Source: an uncultured Sutterella sp.
GTDB taxonomy: Bacteria; Pseudomonadota; Gammaproteobacteria; Burkholderiales; Burkholderiaceae_F
Assembly (NCBI GenBank): GCA_905213905.1
Contig: CAJMKD010000002.1
Coordinates: 186,001 to 250,000, forward strand
DNA length: 64,000 bases
Reading direction: 5' to 3'
Positions 28,174 to 35,228 of this stretch are shown here, piece by piece (the first letter of the stretch is position 1; every line of letters begins with the position of its first letter). Under the pieces are notes generated by a model, which saw nothing but the letters and a program-made list of their open reading frames with translations, had not been told where the DNA came from and ran no database searches. The translations under genes were made by a program, and so were the position numbers.

Positions 28174-28748
28174 GGAAGGTCCGATCCTTCTGTGTTCGGT
28201 TGTGCGGCAGTCCACGTGAAGCGCATGCGTTTCATGAGGCCGCTATGGGCTTTCGTGCTGGCGAAAGCACTCATGATACTTGGGGTGCGAAAGACAATGG
28301 TGAAGAGCGCAGTGCCTGAAGCAAAAGCGACTGAATAAGAAGCATCGAGTCATAATGACGGACCACAGCGGAAAGCAAGCTATCGCTTTCCGAGTCCGAT
28401 CATGCCGATTTCTTCCAAATCAATTGCTTCCCTTGGCGAAAGCGGACGCTGAAGCGCGCCACAAGAAAACAGTATCTTTGCTTCTTCGTCCGGTTAGCTT
28501 TTCTTCGTGTCGACTGCCGCACCAGTGTGCTGACAGCGACCGGAACGAAAAGCGTCAAGAGAGCTTGATGAAGCGGCACAGCAACGCTGCGCTGCTAATC
28601 TCAGCGCAGCAATCGGTTTAGAGCCGGGCAAAAAACGCAGTTTTTCTTTGGAAGCGCGAAGCCCCGAACGCTTCTAGAACGTTCGCGGGCTTCATCGTCA
28701 GTCTTTCGTCTGAGGTTTCTTCAAATGCCTTCAGGCACGGCGTCGACC
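28174..28748. other. Long spacer between tctC and tctB
   Basis: 575 bases without a credible gene. A hairpin at about 28661-28693 (GAAGCCC...GAACG with CGTTC...GGGCTTC) lies just past the tctC stop and may act as a processing or partial termination site, which would let the receptor be made in excess over the membrane subunits. No clear promoter was recognised for tctB. Confidence 0.4.
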
Positions 28749-29750
28749 TCAGTCAACGCGGGCGCCGGAAAGCGCGACAAGCGTCTTGTACTTCGCCTTC
28801 TCTTCAGCGATGAGCTTCCCGAACGCTTCTGGCGTGGTGGGCTTGGCTTCAGCGCCGAAAGCCGCAAACTTCTTCTGCATTTCGGGATCAGCAAGCACCG
28901 GCATGATGGCGTCGGAAAGCTGCTTGACGATGTCGTCGGGGGTCTTTGCAGGCACCATGAGGCCGAACCAAGTGTAGATGTCGAAGTCGGGGACGCCAGC
29001 TTCGGCCATCGTCGGCGCATCGGGAAGAAGCGCCGTGCGTTCCTTTGTCGTTACGGCAAGCGGAATAAGCTTGCCAGCCTTGATGTTTGCGGCCGAACTC
29101 GCGAGGTTGTCGAAAATGAGATCGGTCTGGCCGGAGAGCACCGAAAGGAGCGCAGGAGATGCGCCCGCAAACGGGATGTGAACCATGTCGATGCCGGCCT
29201 TGTTTTTGAGAAGTTCGCCAGCCATATGCCCAGCGGAGCCGTTGCCGCCCGAGGCGTAATTGAGTTCGCCGGGGTGGGCCTTCGCATAGGCAATGAGATC
29301 CTTCAGGGACTTGATGCCGGTGCGTTCAGAGAAAGCAGGCGTGATGACGAGGACGTTGGCGGCTGTTGCAACGAGTGTTACAGGCTTGAAGTCCTTTTCA
29401 GCATCGTAGGGGAGCTTCTTGAAAAGCCAGGGGTTGATGGCGTGGGTTGCGACAGCGCCCATGACGAGCGTGTAGCCGTCGGGATCCGCTTTGGAAACAT
29501 AGGCTACACCGACGTTGCCGCCCGCGCCCGGGCGGTTTTCAACCACAACCGTGCCGAGCGTGTCCTTCACAGCTTCAGAAATGGCACGAGCAGACACGTC
29601 GAGCGGGCCTCCCGGCGGGTAGGGCACAACAATGCGAATGGGACGGCCGCCTTCACCCTTGATCGTCGCAGCGTAAGACGTCATCGGGAAGAAGTAGGCA
29701 CTGCTCAGTGCCACCACACCGATGGCACTTATCAAAGTGCGACGTTTCAT
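28749..29750 (-). CDS. tctC: Tripartite tricarboxylate transporter substrate-binding protein (Bug/TctC family)
   Basis: A 333-residue periplasmic receptor. It starts MKRRTLISAIGVVALSSAYFF, a signal peptide with probable cleavage after SYAA near residue 28. The mature protein shows the Bug-family pattern: RPIRIVVPYPPGGPLDVSAR at the first strand, VVENRPGAGGNVG, ADPDGYTLVMG, and LNYASGGNGSAGHMAGELL. The ATG at 29750 follows a GAGG site. It is the first gene of the tctC-tctB-tctA group and decides substrate choice, probably a carboxylate. Confidence 0.94.
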   Translation of the reverse strand: MKRRTLISAIGVVALSSAYFFPMTSYAATIKGEGGRPIRIVVPYPPGGPLDVSARAISEAVKDTLGTVVVENRPGAGGNVGVAYVSKADPDGYTLVMGAVATHAINPWLFKKLPYDAEKDFKPVTLVATAANVLVITPAFSERTGIKSLKDLIAYAKAHPGELNYASGGNGSAGHMAGELLKNKAGIDMVHIPFAGASPALLSVLSGQTDLIFDNLASSAANIKAGKLIPLAVTTKERTALLPDAPTMAEAGVPDFDIYTWFGLMVPAKTPDDIVKQLSDAIMPVLADPEMQKKFAAFGAEAKPTTPEAFGKLIAEEKAKYKTLVALSGARVD

Positions 29751-29990
29751 GATATGAACCTCATGTTCGAGTGAAAGAAAAAAACCGCCTTCGTCATTGT
29801 TGTGAAGCGGCTGAGATTCATTAGAACATGAGAGCGGCAGGGACGGCGAAGCGATGCGCATGGAGATTGCCCATGCTCAGGCGAGCGTGGATAGTCTCCT
29901 TAGGCGATTTAGCCTATTGCGCTTCGCGAGGGTTTGGGGTGTCAGTACCGGTGCGATGCGGCAAAAGCAAAAGAGAAGCAGGGCGGCTTT

Positions 29991-30812
29991 TCAGCGGAAC
30001 CACTTCTGAGCGAGCCGCGCCATTTCGCCCGCTTCTTCAAGACGCTCCCAGGCGGAGAGCAGCCGTTCGTAGAGCGGCGGCCTTCTCGAATGCTTCGTGC
30101 GCTTCATGGTTTCGTGAACGAGAATGGCCTTCCACTGCACTGGCGTCAGTGCCGGTTCTCCATCAACGCCGCGGAAAATGGCCTTCAGACGCTTGTCGTG
30201 CGCCGCGTACCAATCGGCTTCAAAGGCATCGGTGATCATGACGTCGCCGACGCCGTCGGCAATGAGGCCGGGGATGGCCTCGTTGACTGGGCAGGTTGCG
30301 ACATAGGCGCGTGAAAAATGTTCATCGACCCACATCTCGTTGGTGCCGCCCGGATTTTTGACGACGCGCACGTCGGGCAGATCCAGTGCGGCGGGCGTGG
30401 GAAAACGATCAGCGTCGCAGCGGCGCACGAGCGCAACTTTGCGGAAAGGCGCATAGGGCGGCAGAAACCGGCCGCAGGCCGCCCGCGTCTTTGTGGGCGT
30501 CAGGCCGCCTGCGGCAGCGTCAAAGCGCCCAGCGAGCAAATCTCTTTCCAAATCGGGCCAGCTTGTCGGCAGAAAGACAACAATGAGCCCCGCCGCCTTT
30601 CCCAGTGCCTCGAGCAACTCGACGTCATGGCCCGAGTACCCCGAAGGCGCATCCGGATCCTTCATGGCAAAAGGTCGGTAATCGCCGGGGAGGCCGACGC
30701 GAAGAATGCCGCCGATCTCAGCCGCTGCGCCGCAATCAGCCGATCGACTTTGGGTGCGGGTCGTCGGAGTGTCGGGGCTAACGATGGAATAGAGATCGTC
30801 GGTGTCGCTCAT
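29991..30812 (-). CDS. Cyclohexadienyl-dehydratase-like (PheC/family 3 binding-protein fold) protein
   Basis: A 273-residue protein of the periplasmic-binding-protein fold, type 3. The sequence order LRVGLPGDYRPFA, GYSGHDVELLEALGKAAG, PTSWPDLERDLLAGRFD, NPGGTNEMWV and DVMITDAFEADWY matches PheC, which converts prephenate or arogenate to phenylpyruvate or phenylalanine, better than transport receptors. No signal peptide is visible: the first 35 residues are polar (MSDTDDLYSIVSPDT...), so the protein is probably cytoplasmic, unlike the exported P. aeruginosa PheC. The start (30812) overlaps the stop of an upstream small ORF as ATGA. Enzyme versus binding-protein role is inferred. Confidence 0.72.
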   Translation of the reverse strand: MSDTDDLYSIVSPDTPTTRTQSRSADCGAAAEIGGILRVGLPGDYRPFAMKDPDAPSGYSGHDVELLEALGKAAGLIVVFLPTSWPDLERDLLAGRFDAAAGGLTPTKTRAACGRFLPPYAPFRKVALVRRCDADRFPTPAALDLPDVRVVKNPGGTNEMWVDEHFSRAYVATCPVNEAIPGLIADGVGDVMITDAFEADWYAAHDKRLKAIFRGVDGEPALTPVQWKAILVHETMKRTKHSRRPPLYERLLSAWERLEEAGEMARLAQKWFR

Positions 30813-30913
30813 ATCGTCGCGAGGCAAAAGAAGCGGGAAGAAAAATAAAAAAGGGCGGCTTGCTCAGCGTGCTTCAGGTTCCCGTTCAATAACGGGTCCG
30901 GAGCTGAGCGCAT
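30809..30913 (-). CDS. Small upstream ORF coupled to the pheC-like gene
   Basis: A possible 34-residue leader peptide (starts MRSAPDPLLNGN) whose TGA stop overlaps the ATG of the pheC-like gene. Its C-terminal part is rich in aromatic residues (ALFYFSSRFFCL: four Phe and one Tyr), but these codons come from the T-rich tract after the terminator hairpin, so they could be accidental. No ribosome-binding site is obvious. Confidence 0.3.
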   Translation of the reverse strand: MRSAPDPLLNGNLKHAEQAALFYFSSRFFCLATI

Positions 30914-30921
30914 CAAGCCGC
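30841..30921 (-). terminator. Terminator hairpin in the leader of the pheC-like gene
   Basis: On the minus strand a long nested stem (CAAGCCGC/GCGGCTTG at 30914-30921 and 30855-30862, with an inner GCTCAGC/GCTGAGC and CCCGTT/AACGGG) is followed by CCTTTTTTATTTTT. It lies between the probable promoter area and the start codon, as in attenuators. No gene upstream on this strand needs it except the far xth. Confidence 0.7.
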
Positions 30922-31149
30922 ATCGCTTGAAAGCGCCCGTATTATGGCGGTTCCCGCAGCTTTGGGCGCTGTCGAAGCGCAAAGTTCTACCCGTGCGCAA
31001 AGTGACTACGCGCTCTAGCTTATAGAACGCGTCTTCCGAGAAGGATCAGGGCGCAGTAAACAATTAAGCAATCCGCTGGGTGAAGCGCTTCGTTCGCCAG
31101 AGCGTCTGTTCTTCGCAGAGATTCGTCTATTTTCTATTGGGCTTCGCGA

Positions 31150-31977
31150 TCAGTGCGCCAGCGTCACCGTCACAGGCGCATGGTCCGATGGCTGCGGGTT
31201 GGCGCGCGGCGCCGTGTCGATTCCGGCGTTTAAAGCAAGCGGCTCAAGCGCCTGCGAAAGCAGCAGAAAGTCAATTCGGAGGCCGTGATTGCGCTCAAAC
31301 CCCTGCTGGCGGTAGTCCCACCACGAATAAGCGCCCTCGGGCTGCTCGAAAAGGCGGAAGCTGTCGACGAAGCCGGCTTCAAGAAGCGAGTGGAACGCTT
31401 CACGCTCCGGCACTGAACAGAGAATCTTCCCTGACCAGCCGATCGGGTCCCACAGATCCCGGTCTTCAGGGGCAATGTTGAAGTCGCCGCCCAGGACAAG
31501 GCGGGGCGTCTCCTTCAGGAAAGCGCGGAGCGTGCGTTCAAGGTGCGCGATCCAGTCGAGCTTATAGAGATATTTGCCGCTGCCGACTGCCATGCCGTTC
31601 GGGAAATAGGCGCCGCAAAAGCGGATGGGATCCGCGGCGGGCTGTCCGTTCGCTGCCTTCGGGATAAGCGTTGCTGCGATGAAGCGCTTTTGTTCGTCGG
31701 GATAGCCCGGCAGATTGAGAACGGGGTCGACAAGCGTCAGGCGGTCGCGTCTCGCGAGAAGAGCAACCCCGTTGTAGGTTTTCTGGCCCGTGAAGATCAC
31801 ATCAAACCCTGCCGCTTCGATTTCGGCTTTGGGGAACGCATCGTCAACCAGCTTGGTTTCTTCGATCACGAGCGCGTCGGTGCCGCTCGAGTGAAGCCAG
31901 TCGAGCACCTGGGGCAGGCGCACTTTGAGGGAGTTGACGTTCCAGCTTGCAAAGCGAAGCGATTCCTGATTCGGCAT
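31150..31977 (-). CDS. xth: Exodeoxyribonuclease III
   Basis: A 275-residue DNA-repair enzyme with AP-endonuclease and 3'-5' exonuclease activity. The EEP fold motifs are present: FASWNVNSLKVRLPQ, the metal-binding glutamate in IEETKL, CGAYFPNG, GGDFNIAPED, SWWDYRQQGFERNHGLRIDFLL and the C-terminal SDHAPVTVTL catalytic histidine. The ATG at 31977 has AAGGA eight bases upstream; an ATG nine bases earlier is too close to that site. It is divergent from argF. Confidence 0.95.
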   Translation of the reverse strand: MPNQESLRFASWNVNSLKVRLPQVLDWLHSSGTDALVIEETKLVDDAFPKAEIEAAGFDVIFTGQKTYNGVALLARRDRLTLVDPVLNLPGYPDEQKRFIAATLIPKAANGQPAADPIRFCGAYFPNGMAVGSGKYLYKLDWIAHLERTLRAFLKETPRLVLGGDFNIAPEDRDLWDPIGWSGKILCSVPEREAFHSLLEAGFVDSFRLFEQPEGAYSWWDYRQQGFERNHGLRIDFLLLSQALEPLALNAGIDTAPRANPQPSDHAPVTVTLAH

Positions 31978-32226
31978 TGAAGGCATCCTTGTTGTCCTGA
32001 TCCTGAAGGGGCATTGGGCAGAGAGCATTGCGGCGCAGACGGAGCCTCGAAGCTTCGCGCTGCCGTCCTTTCTGCGGCCGGTCCCTTCGCGCCGTCATAT
32101 TGCCATAATGCGCCGCTCCCCGTCGTTGTCGGGCGGCAAAGCGAGCAGCTTCGTCAGCCGAAGAGAAGCTTCCGTCGACAATTGATAAACATAAGAAAAT
32201 CAAAGAATTGGCGCTTGAAAGGCGTC

Positions 32227-32280
32227 ATGCGTCATAGGTTGAAACGCCTAGCCGAAAGAGAACGGCAGTCAATAGAATGA
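32227..32280 (+). CDS. Candidate arginine-rich leader peptide of argF
   Basis: A 17-codon ORF reading [17 protein letters not shown], with five arginines coded by five different codons (CGT, AGG, CGC, AGA, CGG). AAGG lies six bases before its ATG. It ends 14 bases before a terminator hairpin (32294-32322) and 62 bases before argF. The stop overlaps a second in-phase ATG (32277) of another frame that also begins Arg-rich ([12 protein letters not shown]). This is the layout of a ribosome-mediated attenuator; function is inferred. Confidence 0.5.
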   Translation: MRHRLKRLAERERQSIE

Positions 32281-32293
32281 GTCGAAGATTTGC

Positions 32294-32322
32294 CGGGGCA
32301 TGCAGGAGATGCCCCTTTTGTT
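32294..32322 (+). terminator. Terminator hairpin in the argF leader
   Basis: GGGGCAT (32295-32301) pairs with ATGCCCC (32309-32315), followed by TTTTGTT. It is 20 bases before the argF start codon, on the transcript that must read into argF, so it is a likely attenuator rather than a gene-end terminator; the only upstream gene, xth, is on the other strand. Confidence 0.7.
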
Positions 32323-32341
32323 ACGCTCAGGAATTCTCATC

Positions 32342-33346
32342 ATGCCCTTCAATCTCAAAAATCGCAGCCTGCTCTCGCTCGTCCATCACACGCCCGCTGA
32401 AATCGATTATCTCGTTGATCTTGCCATCGATCTCAAGAAGGCCAAGCGCATGGGCAACGAGAAGCAGATGCTTCGCGGCAAAAACATTGCGCTGGTGTTT
32501 GAAAAGACATCGACCCGCACGCGGGCCGCTTTTGAAGTGGCTGCCTATGATCAAGGGGCCCACACAACCTTTTTTGACCCGAAGTCTTCGCAGTTTGGTC
32601 ATAAGGAAAGCGTGAAGGACTCTGCGCGCGTGCTCGGTCAGATGTACGACGCAATTGAATACCGAGGCTTTGCCCAGTCTACGGTCGAGGAGCTGGCGAA
32701 GTATGCCGGCGTCCCTGTCTTCAACGGCCTGACCGATGAGTGGCACCCGACGCAGATGCTCTGCGACCTGATGACGATGAAGGAAGCCTGCGGCAAGCGC
32801 TGGCAGGACATCAGCTACGCCTATGTGGGCGACGCCCGCAACAACATGGGGCATTCGCTTCTGATGATCGGCGCCAAGATGGGCATGGATGTCCGCATCG
32901 GCGCCCCCAAGGCCTGTCAGCCCGACGATGCGCTCGTCGATATGGTGAAGGCGATGGCGGCGGAATCGGGCGCCCGGGTAACGATTACCGAAGATCCTTA
33001 TGAGGCAGTGAGAGGCTGCGACTTCATTCATACGGACGTGTGGGTTTCGATGGGCGAGCCTGCCGAAGTCTGGGATGAGCGAATCAAGGCGCTCCTGCCG
33101 TACCAGGTGAATGAAAAGCTCATTGAAGCCGCAGGAAACCCGAACGTCAAGTTCATGCACTGCCTGCCTGCCTATCACAACACAGAAACCAAAGTCGGCG
33201 AATCGATCGTGAAGCTTCATCCGGAACTGAAGGACGGCATTGAAGTGACGGAAGCGGTTTTTGAGTCGCCGCGGTGCATCGCTTTTGAACAGGCTGGCAA
33301 CCGCATGCACACAATCAAGGCGCTGATGGTTGCTTCGCTCGGCTGA
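32342..33346 (+). CDS. argF: Ornithine carbamoyltransferase
   Basis: A 334-residue arginine-pathway enzyme that joins ornithine and carbamoyl phosphate to make citrulline. Key motifs: STRTRAAFE (carbamoyl-phosphate site) near residue 55, [14 protein letters not shown], the [11 protein letters not shown] segment, DVWVSMGE, and FMHCLPAYH with the catalytic cysteine. The ATG at 32342 follows AGGAA. Its length and the [11 protein letters not shown] segment fit the E. coli ArgF/ArgI type, which can be anabolic or catabolic ArcB; the lone position with argH in the genome favours the anabolic role. A terminator follows. Confidence 0.95.
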   Translation: MPFNLKNRSLLSLVHHTPAEIDYLVDLAIDLKKAKRMGNEKQMLRGKNIALVFEKTSTRTRAAFEVAAYDQGAHTTFFDPKSSQFGHKESVKDSARVLGQMYDAIEYRGFAQSTVEELAKYAGVPVFNGLTDEWHPTQMLCDLMTMKEACGKRWQDISYAYVGDARNNMGHSLLMIGAKMGMDVRIGAPKACQPDDALVDMVKAMAAESGARVTITEDPYEAVRGCDFIHTDVWVSMGEPAEVWDERIKALLPYQVNEKLIEAAGNPNVKFMHCLPAYHNTETKVGESIVKLHPELKDGIEVTEAVFESPRCIAFEQAGNRMHTIKALMVASLG

Positions 33347-33414
33347 GCATTGGAGCAGAAGCCAAGCGCTCAGAAGTCTCGCGCGAGGTTTTGCGCCGCG
33401 TCTTGAAGGTGAAA

Positions 33415-33449
33415 GGGATCATCCTTGCGGATGATCCCGAATTTTTTAA
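33415..33449 (+). terminator. Intrinsic terminator of argF
   Basis: GGGATCATCC pairs with GGATGATCCC across a TTGC loop and is followed by ATTTTTT. Confidence 0.9.
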
Positions 33450-33480
33450 CGACAATCTGCGTCGAACAACAGACGATATA

Positions 33481-33513
33481 AAACAAAAAGGCTGAAGCTC
33501 AAGCTTCAGCCTT
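33481..33513 (-). terminator. Intrinsic terminator of the tRNA-Leu/tRNA-Gln transcript
   Basis: AAGGCTGAAGCT/AGCTTCAGCCTT stem followed on the minus strand by TTTTTGTTTT, ten bases after the tRNA-Gln 3' end. Confidence 0.85.
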
Positions 33514-33523
33514 CTGTTTGTAT

Positions 33524-33601
33524 TGGCAGGGGTAGTAGGATTCGAACCTACGAATGGCGGATTCAGAATCCGCTGCCTTAACCGGACTTGGCGATACCCC
33601 A
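33524..33601 (-). tRNA. tRNA-Gln (anticodon CUG)
   Basis: A cloverleaf with encoded CCA. The acceptor TGGGGTA faces TACCCCT, leaving the weak first pair that is typical of tRNA-Gln (here U1-U72). The stem GCGGA/TCCGC encloses TTCTGAA, giving anticodon CTG. Confidence 0.9.
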
Positions 33602-33606
33602 GCAAG

Positions 33607-33691
33607 TGGTGCGGTCGATGAGATTTGAACTCATATGGATTGCTCCGCTACCCCCTCAAAGTAGTGCGTCTACCAATTTCGCCACGACCGC
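33607..33691 (-). tRNA. tRNA-Leu (anticodon GAG)
   Basis: An 85-base class II tRNA with long variable arm and encoded CCA. The acceptor GCGGTCG pairs with CGACCGC. The anticodon loop TTGAGGG gives GAG. It lies directly downstream of secG, the same synteny as E. coli secG-leuU, which supports the assignment. Confidence 0.9.
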
Positions 33692-33700
33692 GGCCGATTC

Positions 33701-33729
33701 AGATTGTCATCTCTGATCCCGTTTTTCAA
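33701..33729 (-). promoter_or_regulatory. Probable promoter of the tRNA-Leu/tRNA-Gln pair
   Basis: On the minus strand TTGAAA (33724-33729), 17 bp, then CAATCT (33701-33706), placing the start just before tRNA-Leu. Confidence 0.5.
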
Positions 33730-33770
33730 GGAGTCTGAGGAACTCACTGGATCAGAGGAGACGTATCATA

Positions 33771-34136
33771 CTACGGAATTTGATCGACGGGTGAACTTTT
33801 TTCATTAGAACCCATCCCATTTTCTTGGGATGTCTGCTGCGCAGGCTGTTCAATCGTCGAAAGAACGCCGCCCGTGGGCTTAGCCGAACGGTTGCTGAAG
33901 GCGCCCGAAGCGAGCGTGAGCGCAATGGTCGAGCAGAAGAAAACCGTGGCGGCAATAGCCGTCGAGCGCGAGAGGAAGTTGGCGCTGCCCGTCGCACCGA
34001 AGACGGAGCCCGAGGCGCCGCTGCCGAAAGCTGCGCCGAGATCGGCGCCCTTGCCGTGCTGCATCAGCACGAGAACGATCACGACCACGGCAGAGATGAT
34101 CTGCAGAACGAGGGCGATGCTGAGAAGGAAATGCAT
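33771..34136 (-). CDS. secG: Preprotein translocase subunit SecG
   Basis: A 121-residue inner-membrane subunit of the SecYEG channel that aids SecA cycling. Two hydrophobic segments (about residues 3-24 and 55-76) flank the conserved [28 protein letters not shown] loop. The C-terminal tail of 40 residues is polar and variable. It follows tpiA by 47 bases and precedes tRNA-Leu, a common proteobacterial order. Confidence 0.95.
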   Translation of the reverse strand: MHFLLSIALVLQIISAVVVIVLVLMQHGKGADLGAAFGSGASGSVFGATGSANFLSRSTAIAATVFFCSTIALTLASGAFSNRSAKPTGGVLSTIEQPAQQTSQENGMGSNEKSSPVDQIP

Positions 34137-34183
34137 GGTTTCTAGATACCTTCAATGGGAAAGGGGGAATGGCGCAGGCGTCA

Positions 34184-34936
34184 TCAGGCCTGGCCGATCG
34201 CAAAGAAAGAGACGGCTTTGAGCGAAGCGCCGCCGACGAGAGCGCCGTCAATGTCGGGCATCGCAAAGAGCCCGGCGGCGTTCTCCGGCGTGACGCTCCC
34301 GCCGTAGAGAATTGGGAGCTGTGCGGCGCAGGCGGCGTCAATCGTTTCGATGCGGCGGCGGATGGACGCGTGAACGGCTTCTGCCGTTTCGGGATCGGCC
34401 ACGTGGCCCGTGCCGATCGCCCAGACGGGTTCGTAGGCAATTGCGCCGAGGCTCGCGGGTGGCATGACGGCGAGCACGGCGTTGAGCTGGCGCAGGATGA
34501 CAGTCTGCGTTTCGCCGCGTTCGCGCTCCTCGAGCGTTTCGCCCACGCACACGATCGGCTTGATGCCGGCCTTGGCAAGTGCAAGCGCCTTCATGGCGAC
34601 GCGGTTGTCCGTGTCGCCGAAGTAGCGGCGGCGTTCCGAATGCCCGACGATGCACCAATCAATGCCGATGTCGGCGAGCATGCCTGCGGAGACTTCGCCA
34701 GTGTAGGCGCCCGAGGGATTTTCATTGGCGTCTTGCGCGCCGACTTCGAGCGCCGTGCCGCGAAGACGATCGACGATTTCAGGAAGATAGACAAAAGGCG
34801 CGCACAAAACGGCCCGGCAGCCGTCGGCTGCGGGCAGGGATCGATAGGCGTCGATCCACGCACGCGTGCTCTCCAGGGTGCCGTTCATCTTCCAGTTGGC
34901 AACGATGATGCGTTCTCTCACGAGTGGGTGCTCCAA
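34184..34936 (-). CDS. tpiA: Triosephosphate isomerase
   Basis: A 250-residue TIM barrel that interconverts dihydroxyacetone phosphate and glyceraldehyde-3-phosphate. Catalytic residues are visible: Lys in VANWKMNG, His in VGHSERRRYFGD, Glu in AYEPVWAIGTG, and the phosphate-binding LYGGSVTPEN loop. It starts MEHPLVRERIIVANWK, and secG follows in the same direction. Confidence 0.96.
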   Translation of the reverse strand: MEHPLVRERIIVANWKMNGTLESTRAWIDAYRSLPAADGCRAVLCAPFVYLPEIVDRLRGTALEVGAQDANENPSGAYTGEVSAGMLADIGIDWCIVGHSERRRYFGDTDNRVAMKALALAKAGIKPIVCVGETLEERERGETQTVILRQLNAVLAVMPPASLGAIAYEPVWAIGTGHVADPETAEAVHASIRRRIETIDAACAAQLPILYGGSVTPENAAGLFAMPDIDGALVGGASLKAVSFFAIGQA

Positions 34937-35064
34937 ATCAGACGGGCGCGAGCGCCGCGCACAATTTCGAATCTGTGCATTTTAGCGGCTTTCAGTTTGG
35001 CTTGCGTTCCTTCCATCCGTGAATTTCTGAGGCTCAGGGTCCTCTGCGCCCGTCAGTGCATCAA

Positions 35065-35102
35065 AAAGGCTCGAGCCGGCTCGCAGACGCGAGCCGGCTC
35101 GG
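35065..35102 (-). terminator. Terminator of pnp built from two identical 12-bp palindromes
   Basis: The palindrome CGAGCCGGCTCG occurs twice (35072-35083 and 35090-35101), six bases apart, and the pair can fold into one long stem. On the minus strand a TTTTTG run follows. Because each copy is itself a palindrome, it might also be a protein-binding site. Confidence 0.65.
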
Positions 35103-35228
35103 CGGATTTGGGATGGCGGCCTTCAGCCTGAAAGACCGCCGCCTTCGCTTTCCGCGTGCGGCCCGCAATGGTGCTGCGGGCGCGCTTCAGGCATGCAAGA
35201 GCGGCGGAGGGCGAAGGCGGTCTTGCGG

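Noticed and set aside
28355..28621. An 88-codon frame in the tctC-tctB gap
   Set aside because: No ribosome-binding site, no similarity pattern, and random-looking composition.
32277..32615. A 112-codon frame starting in the argF leader
   Set aside because: Most of it overlaps argF in another frame; only its first Arg-rich codons are of interest and are discussed with the leader.
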